Shown: positions 8,867 to 16,938, counted from the stretch's first letter. The stretch: DNA of 64,000 nucleotides from Nocardia carnea NBRC 14403 (GCF_000308515.1 NZ_BAFV01000073.1:1-64000); one strand, 5' to 3'. A program made the numbers and translations. Notes: generated by a model not told the origin, from the sequence alone.

Positions 8867-9340
8867 ATGCCCGACGCCTCCTTCCCGCAAACCTCGAGCA
8901 GTCCGATCCTCGTTCTCAACGGGCCCAATCTGAATATGCTCGGTACTCGCCAGCCCGCGGTGTACGGCACGGAAACCCTCGAGGATGTAATCGAATTGTG
9001 CCGTCGGGCCGCCGCGGCGCGGGGCCGGGAGATCGCGCATTTCCAATCCAATTCCGAAGGCGAGCTGATCGACCGTATCCACGGCGCGCGCGGGACGACG
9101 TCCGGAATCGTGATCAACCCGGGCGGGTTGACCCACACCTCGGTCGCGTTGCGGGACGCATTGGTCATACCGGAGGTGCCGATCGTCGAGGTGCACATCA
9201 GCAATGTGCACGCCCGTGAAGAGTTCCGCCGGCACTCCTACATCTCACCCATCGCCGAGGCGGTGGTCGCCGGAATGGGCAGCTACGGCTATGTCGCCGC
9301 CATCGATTTCCTACTGTCCCGCGGCGCGACCACAGCCTGA
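8867..9340 (+). CDS. aroQ: Type II 3-dehydroquinate dehydratase
   Basis: 157 residues from an ATG at 8867, usual length for the family. The type II signature is intact: ILVLNGPNLNMLGTRQPAVYG at the N-terminus (catalytic Tyr in VYG, Arg in GTRQ), FQSNSEGELIDRIH, INPGGLTHTSVALRDAL, EVHISNVHAREEFRRHSYIS with the active-site His, then a C-terminal GSYGYVAAIDFL. It dehydrates 3-dehydroquinate to 3-dehydroshikimate in the shikimate pathway in the cytoplasm. No other aro genes are adjacent. Its TGA directly abuts the TCA of the convergent gene, forming a TGATCA palindrome, so the two coding regions share no spacer. Confidence 0.96.
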   Translation: MPDASFPQTSSSPILVLNGPNLNMLGTRQPAVYGTETLEDVIELCRRAAAARGREIAHFQSNSEGELIDRIHGARGTTSGIVINPGGLTHTSVALRDALVIPEVPIVEVHISNVHAREEFRRHSYISPIAEAVVAGMGSYGYVAAIDFLLSRGATTA

Positions 9341-9796
9341 TCAGCGCTCGGAAGCCAACCGGAAAACCGGGAACCCCGGCGCGATTTCGGCGAGCTGCGC
9401 GTCGGTGGCGTTCTTGGTGACGCCTTCGAAGAACCGGTCGACCTCCCAGCCCCAGCGTTCCAGGTAGTGCCGCAGCAGCGGGATCTTGTCGGCATCGGCG
9501 ACCTCGGCCGCGGTGAACGTCTCGGTTTTGCGACCGAGCCGCAACTCGCCCGTACCGGCGACCCGCAGATTGCGCACCCATTGGGTATGCCCGCGCGGCG
9601 CGACGAGATAGCGCTCACCGTCGGCAGCGGTCATCACATTGACCATCGTGGTCCGCCACTCGCCGGATTTGCGGCCGCGTACGGCCAGCAACCGGGAGCC
9701 GGCGATGCTGATGCCCAGTTTGGGCAGCACATTGACGATGCGGTTGAAGATCGGGTCGAAACCGGTGGGGGCGAGGTAACGGGTGGCGGCGGTCAT
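9341..9796 (-). CDS. Ddn-type deazaflavin (F420)-dependent oxidoreductase
   Basis: 151 residues from an ATG at 9796, preceded by a strong AAGGAGGA ribosome site. The sequence carries the Ddn/PF04075 core: RLLAVRGRKSGEWRTTMVNV, then GERYLVAPRGHTQWVRNLR and a C-terminal PVFRLA. These split-barrel enzymes use F420H2 to reduce quinones, nitroaromatics or unsaturated compounds. The upstream region holds two copies of a palindromic operator, so it is probably under tight repressor control, but no regulator gene is adjacent. Confidence 0.88.
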   Translation of the reverse strand: MTAATRYLAPTGFDPIFNRIVNVLPKLGISIAGSRLLAVRGRKSGEWRTTMVNVMTAADGERYLVAPRGHTQWVRNLRVAGTGELRLGRKTETFTAAEVADADKIPLLRHYLERWGWEVDRFFEGVTKNATDAQLAEIAPGFPVFRLASER

Positions 9797-9811
9797 CGAG
9801 TCCTCCTTAGC

Positions 9812-9876
9812 GAGCAGTGCTCTCTGTTGTGAATAACGATCGCACTTTGCGGCCACTAAGTCAAGAGCACTGCTCT
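9812..9876 (-). promoter_or_regulatory. Pair of palindromic operators in front of the F420-dependent oxidoreductase
   Basis: Two matching palindromes, GAGCAGTGCTCT at 9812-9823 and AGAGCACTGCTCT at 9864-9876, lie 52 bases apart (five helical turns). The first begins just upstream of the Shine-Dalgarno. The intervening sequence is relatively AT-rich and probably holds the promoter. The form AGAGCA-N-TGCTCT is typical of TetR-family operators (family knowledge); the regulator itself is not in the window. Confidence 0.65.
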
Positions 9877-9892
9877 CTGAAATGTCGCGCAA

Positions 9893-10006
9893 CAAACGTC
9901 CACTGGGTGGGTTGGCGGATATCAGCACGGCGGAGGGCCGGCGGCCGGGACGGGGTGTCGGGGGATTTCGCCGAAGTAGGTCCCGTGGCGGGGTGGTTCT
10001 GAGACG
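9893..10006 (+). repeat. Left copy of an inverted repeat of about 100 bp
   Basis: This stretch is the imperfect reverse complement of 11622-11723. The best part, 9971-10006, matches 11623-11658 at 35 of 36 bases (core CGAAGTAGGTCCCGTGGCGG). Weaker matches continue outward to CAAACGTC at 9893, against GACGTTTG at 11716-11723, with small indels. It lies between the F420 enzyme and the alcohol dehydrogenase gene. Confidence 0.75.
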
Positions 10007-10068
10007 GTGATGGGAGCGCCCCCAGTCGCGAGTTCGGGGGCAACGAGTGAGTGGCGGAGGAGGATGCT

Positions 10069-11166
10069 GTGCAGGCCGCAGTTTTCTACGGAGGCGAACC
10101 CCGGCTGGTCGTCGAGGACATCCCGGTACCGCAGCCCCGGCGGGGCGAGGTACTGCTGCGGGTGACCGCCTGCGGGGTCTGCCACACCGACCTGCATGTT
10201 CTCAGGTCCGAGGTGAAGTTCCCGGCCCCCGCAGTGCTGGGCCACGAGGTTTCCGGTGTCGTCGAACAACTCGGCGAAGGCGTGGCGAATATAGCGGTGG
10301 GCGATAACGTGGTGTGCAGCTTCATCATGCCGTGCGGGGATTGCCGGCACTGCGTGCGCGGAGCCGAGGATCTGTGCGAGAAATTCTTCGCACACAACCG
10401 GCTCAACGGCACCCTCTACGACGGTACGAGCCGACTCGCCCGCCACGACGGGACACCGCTGGCCATGTACTCGATGGGCGGACTGGCCGAATACTGTGTC
10501 GTGCCCGCCTCCGATGTCTTCGCCGTGCCCGCGGAGGTCGGCCTCGACGCGGTCTCGATCCTGGGTTGCAGCTCGTTCACCGCGCTCGGCGCGATCCACA
10601 CCGCCGAACTCGGTCTCGGCGATCGGATCGCGGTGGTCGCGGCGGGCGGTGTCGGCTCCTCGATCGTGCAATTCGCGGCGGCCGCGGGGGTCGCCCAGAT
10701 CATCGCCGTCGATATCAGCGACGAAAAGCTTTCCGCCGTCGCGAAACTCGGCGCAACACAGACGGTGAACTCCCGCACCGAGGACGCCGCCGCGCGCGTC
10801 CGGGAACTCACCGGCGGCCACGGTGTGGACGTGGCCTTCGAGGCGCTCGGCAGCCCCGCCACCTTCGCGACGGCGCTGGATATCCTCGACGACGGCGGCC
10901 GGGCGGTGGTAGTGGGTATCGCGCCCGCGGGCTCTACCGGCAGTATCGACCTGGCCCGGCTGGTCCGGCGCAAGCTCCAGATATTGGGCTCCTACGGCGC
11001 GAAAGCCCGCACCGATATGCCGGCCCTGTTGCGGATGGTCGCCGCGGATACGGTGCGACCGCAGGAGGTCATCACCCGCCGCTACCCCCTCGCGCAGGCC
11101 GACGAGGCGTACCAGGCGCTCGCCCGCGGGGAGATCGTCGGGCGAGCGATCATCGAAATGTCCTGA
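10069..11166 (+). CDS. Zinc-dependent alcohol dehydrogenase (MDR family)
   Basis: 365 residues from a GTG at 10069, chosen because GGAGGAGG lies 5-12 bases upstream; an earlier GTG at 10051 lacks this spacing. Catalytic zinc ligands are visible in GVCHTD (Cys) and LGHEVSG (His-Glu), and the structural zinc cluster as four Cys in CGDCRHCVRGAEDLC. The coenzyme domain has a Rossmann-like AAGGVGSSIVQFA motif followed by AVDISDEKL, whose acidic residue favours NAD(H). It oxidises alcohols or reduces aldehydes; the substrate is unknown. It is followed by a small acetyltransferase, and both lie inside the inverted repeat pair. Confidence 0.92.
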   Translation: MQAAVFYGGEPRLVVEDIPVPQPRRGEVLLRVTACGVCHTDLHVLRSEVKFPAPAVLGHEVSGVVEQLGEGVANIAVGDNVVCSFIMPCGDCRHCVRGAEDLCEKFFAHNRLNGTLYDGTSRLARHDGTPLAMYSMGGLAEYCVVPASDVFAVPAEVGLDAVSILGCSSFTALGAIHTAELGLGDRIAVVAAGGVGSSIVQFAAAAGVAQIIAVDISDEKLSAVAKLGATQTVNSRTEDAAARVRELTGGHGVDVAFEALGSPATFATALDILDDGGRAVVVGIAPAGSTGSIDLARLVRRKLQILGSYGAKARTDMPALLRMVAADTVRPQEVITRRYPLAQADEAYQALARGEIVGRAIIEMS

Positions 11167-11239
11167 CGCCAGAGGCGACTCGCCGCACCGACTACCCGAT
11201 CGAGGCGAATTTTCGTGGTCGAACGAGTAGCGTCGAGCC

Positions 11240-11551
11240 ATGCCGACGGACGTCCGCAACAACACCGCACTGGAACGCTTCGAGATCACGGTCGACGGCG
11301 AGGTAGCGGGCTATATCGAATATCAGGACACCGCCGGTGAACGGGCGTTCGTCCATACCGAGATCGACCCGCGCTTCGAAGGCCAGGGTTACGCCCGCGA
11401 CCTGGTCGAAGCGGCATTGCATGCGACCGGCGCCGAAGGGCTCGGCGCGCTGCCGATGTGCCGGGTGGTCGGGCATTTCATCGAAACCCGGCCGCAGTAC
11501 CTGTCGATGGTCCCGCACTGGGCCCGCGACCGGCTCGGACTGCCGCAATGA
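11240..11551 (+). CDS. Small GNAT-type N-acetyltransferase (YidJ-like)
   Basis: 103 residues from an ATG at 11240. It matches the short acetyltransferase family with an N-terminal strand pair (FEITVDGEVAGYIEYQD), HTEIDPRFEGQGYARDLVEAAL (acetyl-CoA pyrophosphate-binding loop FEGQGYA), and a C-terminal CRVVGHFIETRPQY motif. Proteins of this size acetylate small molecules or protein N-termini; the target is unknown. Confidence 0.85.
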   Translation: MPTDVRNNTALERFEITVDGEVAGYIEYQDTAGERAFVHTEIDPRFEGQGYARDLVEAALHATGAEGLGALPMCRVVGHFIETRPQYLSMVPHWARDRLGLPQ

Positions 11552-11621
11552 CGCGCTCCGCTGCGCAGGCAGACGCAGCAGGCCGCTGGAAACGCGGTAC
11601 GCACACCGCACTGTTGCGCCG

Positions 11622-11723
11622 ACGTCTCAGAACTACCCCGCCACGGGACCTACTTCGGTAGAGATCCCCCGGCATTCCCGCCCGTCCCCTCCGCCGTACC
11701 GATACCCACCCAATAGACGTTTG
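11622..11723 (-). repeat. Right copy of the inverted repeat
   Basis: Reverse-complement partner of 9893-10006. It occupies most of the 285-bp gap between the acetyltransferase and the acyltransferase genes; the rest of that gap (11724-11836) shows nothing recognisable. A shorter stretch at about 16129-16153 on the same strand resembles its central part, which may indicate a dispersed family. Confidence 0.7.
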
Positions 11724-11836
11724 CTGCGGCCCAACCCGCCCCTTTACGGATGGTCGACCCCGACGGCAGGGATATCCGGATAAGACTGCTCGGCTCGAGC
11801 GGGGAGACTGCCGACGCGACGCGGCACGCCCTCCGA

Positions 11837-12598
11837 TCAGTACCCGGCGACCGCTCCGTCCAGCGCCAGCTGTAGATCGGTGCGGACCAGGCGGGCGATC
11901 TCGGCCGGGCGGGCCGGTAGCTCGGTGCGGGGGACGGTGAAATGGAAGCTCGCCGATTTCGCTTCTTCCTTGGTCGGCTCCACGGTGGGGTCGGCGCGCG
12001 GACCGTAACTCAGCCCGAGGCACAGCAGCGCGGGCGCGACACCCAGCTTGGCGGCCCGGAACGCGATATGCCCGATCCCGGTGCCGACCGGCTGAACCTG
12101 TGCCGGGTCCACATCGTTGCAGGTGCCCTCCGGGAAAACGGCCAGGCTGTCGCCCTCGGCCAGGCGTTCGGCGCAGATATCCATCATGCGCTGCCCGGCG
12201 GCGTTCACCGCCCGCAATCCGTGATCGGTGCCGCGGAACACCGGGATCCCACCCATCATGTCGATCCGACGCCGCAGTTTCTCCTCGACGAACAGTTCGT
12301 CCTTGGCCAGCACGCGGGTCCGCCCGATAACCGGCCGCAACTCACTGCGCCACGCGGCCGCCGCCAGCGTGTACGGATCCAGCCGGGAGAGGTGGTTGAC
12401 CGCGACCAGCAGCGGAGTGCGGGCACGAACGAGTTCGCGGATGGCGGTGCGGGCACCGTCGGAGTAGCTGACCCGCGGCCGGTAACGCCGCCCGAGCAGG
12501 GCATAGGCCCCCGTCGCCTGGATCCGGTTCTGCCGGTGCGCACGGTAGAAGTCGTACACGTCGTCGCTGTTGCCGAGAAGCACCTCAGGGGGTCGCAT
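11837..12598 (-). CDS. 1-acyl-sn-glycerol-3-phosphate acyltransferase (PlsC family)
   Basis: 253 residues from an ATG at 12598. Block I is NHLSRLDP (the NHX4D catalytic motif), block II is GGIPVFRGTDHG, block III is AVFPEGTCND (substrate phosphate binding), followed by GIGHIAFRAAKLGVAPAL. It should transfer an acyl chain to lysophosphatidate or a related acceptor at the inner membrane face. Upstream codons back to 12790 are open but Arg/Pro-rich and lack a sensible start. Confidence 0.9.
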   Translation of the reverse strand: MRPPEVLLGNSDDVYDFYRAHRQNRIQATGAYALLGRRYRPRVSYSDGARTAIRELVRARTPLLVAVNHLSRLDPYTLAAAAWRSELRPVIGRTRVLAKDELFVEEKLRRRIDMMGGIPVFRGTDHGLRAVNAAGQRMMDICAERLAEGDSLAVFPEGTCNDVDPAQVQPVGTGIGHIAFRAAKLGVAPALLCLGLSYGPRADPTVEPTKEEAKSASFHFTVPRTELPARPAEIARLVRTDLQLALDGAVAGY

Positions 12599-12758
12599 AC
12601 GGCTGACTCTACGAGCATGGGGCAGGCGCGTCAGGCCGGGAGTCGGCGGGCAGCGGCGTATGTCCGGATGGCCCGGAACCGGCGCCCATCCGAACACTGC
12701 GTGAAGCGAACGGGTGATCAGAGGGGCGCAATCGCGCAATAACTGCGATGATGGCCTG

Positions 12759-13418
12759 GTGGCGCAGGCAGATGACCCCGATGATCGCAAGACCCGGGGC
12801 GGCCGCGGTGGCGGGCACGAACCCGACCCTGGTCGTCGCGGTAGCCGGCAGGACGAGCAGATGGTGCGGGCCGGCTCACTACTCGTTTCCTCGACCGATC
12901 TGGCCGAGCCGACGTTCCGCCGGACGGTCGTCTACATCATCGAGCACAACGACGCCGGAACCCTGGGTGTGGTGCTGAACCGGCCCAGCGAAACCGCGGT
13001 GCACGATGTGCTGCCGCAGTGGAGCGAGGTCTGCGCGCAGCCGCGCATGCTGTTCGTGGGTGGCCCGGTCAAACGTGATGCGGCGCTGTGCCTGGCTACC
13101 GTCCGGGTCGGTGCGTCCATCGACGGCGTGCCCGGCGTACGGCGGGTCGACGGCCGGGTGGTGCTGGTGGATCTGGACGCCGCCCCGGAGCGGATCGGAG
13201 CACTGGTCGAGGGTGTCCGGATTTTCGCCGGGTACGCCGGCTGGACCTTCGGTCAGCTGGACAGCGAGCTGGACAACGAGGATTGGATCGTGGTGTCGGC
13301 GCTGCCCAGCGATCCGATCACCAGCCGACGCACCGATATGTGGGCCGAGGTGCTGCGCCGGCAGCCGTTGCCGTTGTCGCTGCTGGCCACCCACCCGATC
13401 GAGGTCGAACGCAACTAG
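12759..13418 (+). CDS. yqgE: YqgE/AlgH family protein (UPF0301)
   Basis: 219 residues from a GTG at 12759. The family pattern starts at about residue 38: VRAGSLLVSSTDLAEPTFRRTVVYI, then GTLGVVLNRPSE, FVGGPV, and C-terminal GYAGWTFGQLDSEL and WIVVSA. A charged N-terminal extension of about 35 residues is normal in mycobacterial homologues such as Rv0038. No catalytic activity is known for the family. Its position agrees with the conserved YqgE-to-LeuS neighbourhood of Mycobacteriales, although here about 9 kb separate the two. Confidence 0.9.
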   Translation: MAQADDPDDRKTRGGRGGGHEPDPGRRGSRQDEQMVRAGSLLVSSTDLAEPTFRRTVVYIIEHNDAGTLGVVLNRPSETAVHDVLPQWSEVCAQPRMLFVGGPVKRDAALCLATVRVGASIDGVPGVRRVDGRVVLVDLDAAPERIGALVEGVRIFAGYAGWTFGQLDSELDNEDWIVVSALPSDPITSRRTDMWAEVLRRQPLPLSLLATHPIEVERN

Positions 13419-13425
13419 ACGCCGA

Positions 13426-13452
13426 GATCCCCGCCGCAGGACGGCGGGGATC
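13426..13452. terminator. Bidirectional terminator hairpin
   Basis: GATCCCCGCCG (13426-13436) and CGGCGGGGATC (13442-13452) form a perfect 11-bp stem with a 5-base loop, between the convergent yqgE and ABC permease genes. Confidence 0.75.
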
Positions 13453-13473
13453 CGGGGGTGTCCGGCAGTGGTC

Positions 13474-14262
13474 TCAGCGGCCCTGCCGCCGGAACACCGT
13501 GGTCGACCAGAGGAAACCGCCGAGGCCGAGCACCAGGCACCAGCCCAGCGAGATCAGTGCGTTGTTGCCGATCTCGGAACCCATCAGCAGGCCGCGCAGG
13601 GTTTCGGTGAACGGTGTGAACGGCTGATAGTCGGCGAACCAGCGCATCACGGTCGGCATGGTGTCGGTCGGCACCAGGCCGGACCCGAGGAACGGCAGCA
13701 TCATGATCGGGAACGGCAGATTGCTGGCGCTCTCCGGATTCGGTGCGATCAGGCCGAAGGCAACCGACAGCCAGGTCAGTGCGAACACCACGAGCAACAG
13801 GAAACCGATCGCGAGGACCCATTCCACCGGGGTCGCCGACGGCCGGAAACCCATCAGCAGCGAAACCCCCAGCATGGCGGCGACGGCCAGGAAGGCCTGG
13901 ATCAGCACACCCAGCACATGCCCGGTGAGCAGCGCGGACTGGGCGATGGCCATGGTCCGGAACCGGTTGACGATGCCCTTGGTGACATCACTGCACACCG
14001 AGACCGCCACCGATGCGGTCAGGTAGGCCGGCAGCATCAGCAGCATCCCGGGCACCAGATAATCGATGTATTCGCCGCCGAGACCGGGCTCCAGGGCACC
14101 GCCGAAAACGTAGTTGAAAATGGCCAGCAGGACGATCGGCATGACCGTGACGGAGATCGTCATACTCGGGTAGCGACGCGCCTGCAGGAGGTTGCGGCGC
14201 AGCATGGTCCAGGAATCGGCCAGTGGGGCGGCCGCGCGCGGCGCGTGGGTCAGGGTGGTCAT
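13474..14262 (-). CDS. DrrB-like ABC-2 type transporter permease
   Basis: 262 residues from an ATG at 14262, overlapping the stop of the ATPase gene by 4 bases (ATGA), so the two are translationally coupled. Six membrane helices are seen, with the ABC-2 signature in the middle: VAVSVCSDVTKGIVNRFRTM and the FRPSA loop, then PFLGSGLVPTDTMP and WFADYQPFTPFTETLRGLL. This matches daunorubicin-resistance DrrB permeases, which export drugs or lipids. Confidence 0.9.
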   Translation of the reverse strand: MTTLTHAPRAAAPLADSWTMLRRNLLQARRYPSMTISVTVMPIVLLAIFNYVFGGALEPGLGGEYIDYLVPGMLLMLPAYLTASVAVSVCSDVTKGIVNRFRTMAIAQSALLTGHVLGVLIQAFLAVAAMLGVSLLMGFRPSATPVEWVLAIGFLLLVVFALTWLSVAFGLIAPNPESASNLPFPIMMLPFLGSGLVPTDTMPTVMRWFADYQPFTPFTETLRGLLMGSEIGNNALISLGWCLVLGLGGFLWSTTVFRRQGR

Positions 14263-15221
14263 CGCACGGGTTCCTTGTCTGCGGTGGGGGTTCCGGTGAG
14301 GGTGAGGAAAACATCGTCGAGGTTGGGGGTGTGCACGGACAGGCCTTCGGCGGGCAGTCCGTAGGAATCGATCCGGTCGAGTACCGCCCTGAGCGAGCCG
14401 AGGCCGCCGTCGCCGGGGACGGCCAGGGTGAACTCGTCGGTGAGCGGGCGCGCGGCGGAACCGAAGACGTCGGCCGCGGCCCGGAGTCCGGCGGCGTCGG
14501 CGAACTGCACCCGGATATGACCGCCCGGTACGAGCCGTTTCAGCTCCGCGGATGTGCCCTCGGCGACGATCCGGCCCTGGTCCAGTACCGCGATCCGGTC
14601 GGCCAGCTGGTCGGCTTCCTCCAGGTATTGGGTGGTGAGGAAGACGGTGACGCCGTAATCCTGGACCAGGCCGCCGATGATGTCCCACATGGTGCGCCGG
14701 CTGCGCGGATCGAGCCCGGTGGTGGGTTCGTCGAGGAAGATGATGCGCGGATCGCCGACCAGGGTCATCGCCAGATCGAGCCGGCGGGTCATACCGCCCG
14801 AATAGGTCGAGGCGGGTTTGTCACCGGCGTCGGTCAGTTCGAAACGGTCCAGCAGTTCCTGGGCGAGTTCCTTGGTGCGCCGCCTGGGCAGGTGGTGCAG
14901 ATCGCCCATCAGGTGCAGGTTCTCTCGCCCGGTCAGGAGTTCGTCGACGGCCGCGAACTGTCCCGTGACCCCGATGACCGAGCGCACGGCGTCGGGTTCT
15001 TCGGCGGGGTCGTATCCGCCGACGCGGATCTCGCCGGCGTCGGCGGCGATGAGGGTGCTCAGGATCTGCACCGTGGTGGTTTTCCCGGCACCGTTCGGGC
15101 CGAGTAGCGAGAATATCGTCGCCTCGGGGACGGCGATATCGACTCCGCCGAGCACGATCTTGTCCCCGTAGGATTTCCGCAGGCCGGTGGCGCGGATCGC
15201 GGGGCTGCGCCCGTTGTTCAT
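14259..15221 (-). CDS. DrrA-like ABC transporter ATP-binding protein
   Basis: 320 residues from an ATG at 15221 with GGAAGGAA just upstream. Walker A is GPNGAGKTTT, the signature STYSGGMTRRLDLAM, Walker B IIFLDEPTTGLDP, followed by a switch region TTQYLEEADQLAD. The C-terminal extension (about 225-320), including LDDVFLTLTG, is characteristic of the DrrA subfamily. It powers the adjacent permease. A palindromic operator overlaps its promoter. Confidence 0.93.
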   Translation of the reverse strand: MNNGRSPAIRATGLRKSYGDKIVLGGVDIAVPEATIFSLLGPNGAGKTTTVQILSTLIAADAGEIRVGGYDPAEEPDAVRSVIGVTGQFAAVDELLTGRENLHLMGDLHHLPRRRTKELAQELLDRFELTDAGDKPASTYSGGMTRRLDLAMTLVGDPRIIFLDEPTTGLDPRSRRTMWDIIGGLVQDYGVTVFLTTQYLEEADQLADRIAVLDQGRIVAEGTSAELKRLVPGGHIRVQFADAAGLRAAADVFGSAARPLTDEFTLAVPGDGGLGSLRAVLDRIDSYGLPAEGLSVHTPNLDDVFLTLTGTPTADKEPVR

Positions 15222-15243
15222 GATGTTCCTTCCGTGTAATACA

Positions 15244-15259
15244 TATTCGAATGCGAATA
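15244..15259 (-). promoter_or_regulatory. Palindromic operator upstream of the DrrA-like gene
   Basis: TATTCG (15244-15249) and CGAATA (15254-15259) flank AATG, about 22 bases upstream of the start codon. The local sequence is unusually AT-rich. A repressor bound here would block transcription of the ABC exporter. Confidence 0.5.
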
Positions 15260-15343
15260 AGGGCATGTTTTATCGACACCGCTCCCCCGGTCGCGGTGTG
15301 GGTGTTTCAGTCGGTCAGCGGCGCGCGCCGCATCCGGAAAAGA

Positions 15344-15856
15344 TCAGATATCGAGTTCTTCCACCTGGGGCCGATCGGCTATATCGGAGACCCGCCGGTA
15401 CAGCTCATCCGGGATCTTTCCCTTCAATTCCGCCAGCGTGTCGGTGACGGTGAGCTGGTAATCGCCCCAGTCCTGTTCGATACCGAGCATGCGCCGCCAG
15501 TTCTTCAGATCGCGCAACCAGTTCTGCGATTCGGGATAGTCCGACCACTTCGAATACTGCGCATGCAAGGCAAATTTGCCTTTCCTGCCCTGGAACACCC
15601 GCAAGTGCTCCATCCCTTCGTCGTTGACGTCCCGGTGTTCACCGAGCAGCGAACCCTGGAATCGCACCTGCCGGACCCCGTTGTGACCGACCCGAAGCAC
15701 CACTTCGTCGAAGCCTTCGAGCCGGCCTTCTTCGAGCTCGATGAATCGCCGCAGCGCGGTGACCACCGCGCCGGACAGATTGCCGCCGACGAGCTCCTGC
15801 GCTCGCTGGAACAGGGGCAGATCGTCATCGGCGACGTAGATGGTCTTATTCGGCAT
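15344..15856 (-). CDS. EXLDI family protein
   Basis: 170 residues from an ATG at 15856 (MPNKTIYV). The C-terminus ends exactly in EELDI, the motif naming the EXLDI family (TIGR04342). The N-terminal part, KTIYVADDDLPLFQRAQELVGGNLSGAVV followed by ALRRFIELEE, resembles a ribbon-helix-helix or AbrB-like DNA-binding segment with a helix bundle. The middle is beta-rich (VRFQGSLLGE, VFQGRKGKFALHAQYSKW). The family is restricted to Actinobacteria and has no known function. Transcribed in the same direction as the DrrAB-like pair, 122 bases upstream of the ATPase start, it could be their regulator or partner; this is inferred from context only. Confidence 0.82.
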   Translation of the reverse strand: MPNKTIYVADDDLPLFQRAQELVGGNLSGAVVTALRRFIELEEGRLEGFDEVVLRVGHNGVRQVRFQGSLLGEHRDVNDEGMEHLRVFQGRKGKFALHAQYSKWSDYPESQNWLRDLKNWRRMLGIEQDWGDYQLTVTDTLAELKGKIPDELYRRVSDIADRPQVEELDI

Positions 15857-16185
15857 GAACCCACTATATGTAGAAGTATACGTATAGACAAGAGGGTGGT
15901 TCCGATCAATCGGAAAACCCATCTTCAACAGGGAGGATGCCGCCGACTTCTACCGAGGTGACAACTGCTGGATACAGGCCGTCCGGCCAACCTCACCCGA
16001 GCCGGGTGATCCCCTACCGGGGCCTGCTCCTGGTTTCCTTGAACCCGCAGCGCGGTGACCGATAGCCCGGCCACCGCAGCACGGCGGGACCACTCCCGCG
16101 CCGTGCGCAACACCGGACACCCAGAGCAACCGACTTCCGTGAAATTCCCCGGCGCGACCGGGGCCATGCCGTGAAAGGCGGGAGA
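15857..16185. other. Divergent intergenic region between EXLDI and SDR-like genes
   Basis: 329 bases. The EXLDI-proximal 35 bases are AT-rich and hold an operator (listed separately). The stretch 16129-16153 (ACCGACTTCCGTGAAATTCC) weakly resembles the core of the repeat at 11622-11723. Otherwise no gene is seen. Confidence 0.4.
15864..15887 (-). promoter_or_regulatory. Operator palindrome upstream of the EXLDI gene
   Basis: CTATATGTA (15864-15872) and TACGTATAG (15879-15887) are inverted repeats with 8 of 9 matches and a 6-base spacer, 8-31 bases before the EXLDI start codon; the right arm contains a perfect TATACGTATA. This position fits autoregulation by the EXLDI protein or by an unlinked repressor. 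Confidence 0.55.
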
Positions 16186-16938
16186 ATGAAACACGTAGTC
16201 GTAGGCGGTACCGGACGAATCGGCTCGCAGGTGGTGCAGAAACTGGCGGCGGCCGGCCACGAGGCCGTTCCCGCGGCACCGTCCACCGGCGTCGACCTCA
16301 TCACCGGGAAGGGTTTGGACGAGGTGCTGGCCGGCGCCGATGTGGTGACCAATGTGGCCAACTCGCCCACCTTCGGCGAAGCATCCCTGGATTTCTTCCG
16401 CACCTCGATGGACAACCTGCTCGCCGCGGGCGAGCAAGCAGGTGTGAAACATCAGGTCGTGCTCTCGATCGTCGGCGTGGACAAGGTGCCACAACTGGAC
16501 TACTACCGCGCCAAAGCGCGGCAGGAGCAGATGGTGAAGTGGGGTCCCACGCCGTACTCCATCCTCCGGGCCACCCAGTTCTTCGAGTTCATGGATTCGG
16601 TGCTGTCCTGGACCGCCGACGGAAATACCGTCCGGCTGCCCGGCACCCGTCTGCAGCCGATGGCGGCCGCCGATGTCGTCGACGCGGTGGTCGAAGTCGC
16701 CACCCGCGCTCCGCTACAGGGGATCCGCAATATCGCCGGGCCGGAGGTCTTCACATTGGACGAACTCGGCCGGATCACCCTGGCGGCGCAGCACGACGAC
16801 CGTCTCGTCGTCACCGACGAATCGGCCGGTATGTTCGCTGCCGTCCCCGGCGACGCCCTCCTCGCGAGCCCGGACACCCCGCTGGCCGGTACCCACTACC
16901 GCGATTGGCTCCGCGACCACGCCGCGGCCGCCCCATAG
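16186..16938 (+). CDS. NmrA-like NAD(P)-binding protein (atypical SDR)
   Basis: 250 residues from an ATG at 16186 with GGCGGGAG upstream; a GTG at 16171 would add five residues. The N-terminal HVVVGGTGRIGSQVVQKL is a GxxGxxG dinucleotide-binding motif. Later segments VVLSIVGVD, YYRAKARQEQ, YSILRATQFFEF and PMAAADVVDAVVEVA match NmrA/complex I NDUFA9-like proteins, in which the SDR catalytic Tyr-x3-Lys is partly retained (YYRAK). Probable NADPH-dependent reductase or redox sensor; substrate unknown. Confidence 0.85.
   Translation: MKHVVVGGTGRIGSQVVQKLAAAGHEAVPAAPSTGVDLITGKGLDEVLAGADVVTNVANSPTFGEASLDFFRTSMDNLLAAGEQAGVKHQVVLSIVGVDKVPQLDYYRAKARQEQMVKWGPTPYSILRATQFFEFMDSVLSWTADGNTVRLPGTRLQPMAAADVVDAVVEVATRAPLQGIRNIAGPEVFTLDELGRITLAAQHDDRLVVTDESAGMFAAVPGDALLASPDTPLAGTHYRDWLRDHAAAAP

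Noticed and set aside
14223..15107. 294-codon plus frame opposite the DrrA-like gene
   Set aside because: Shadow of the strongly coding minus strand, as shown by intact ABC motifs there.
16129..16153. Definite third copy of the 100-bp repeat
   Set aside because: Similarity is limited to about 25 bases with many mismatches; kept only as a hint.
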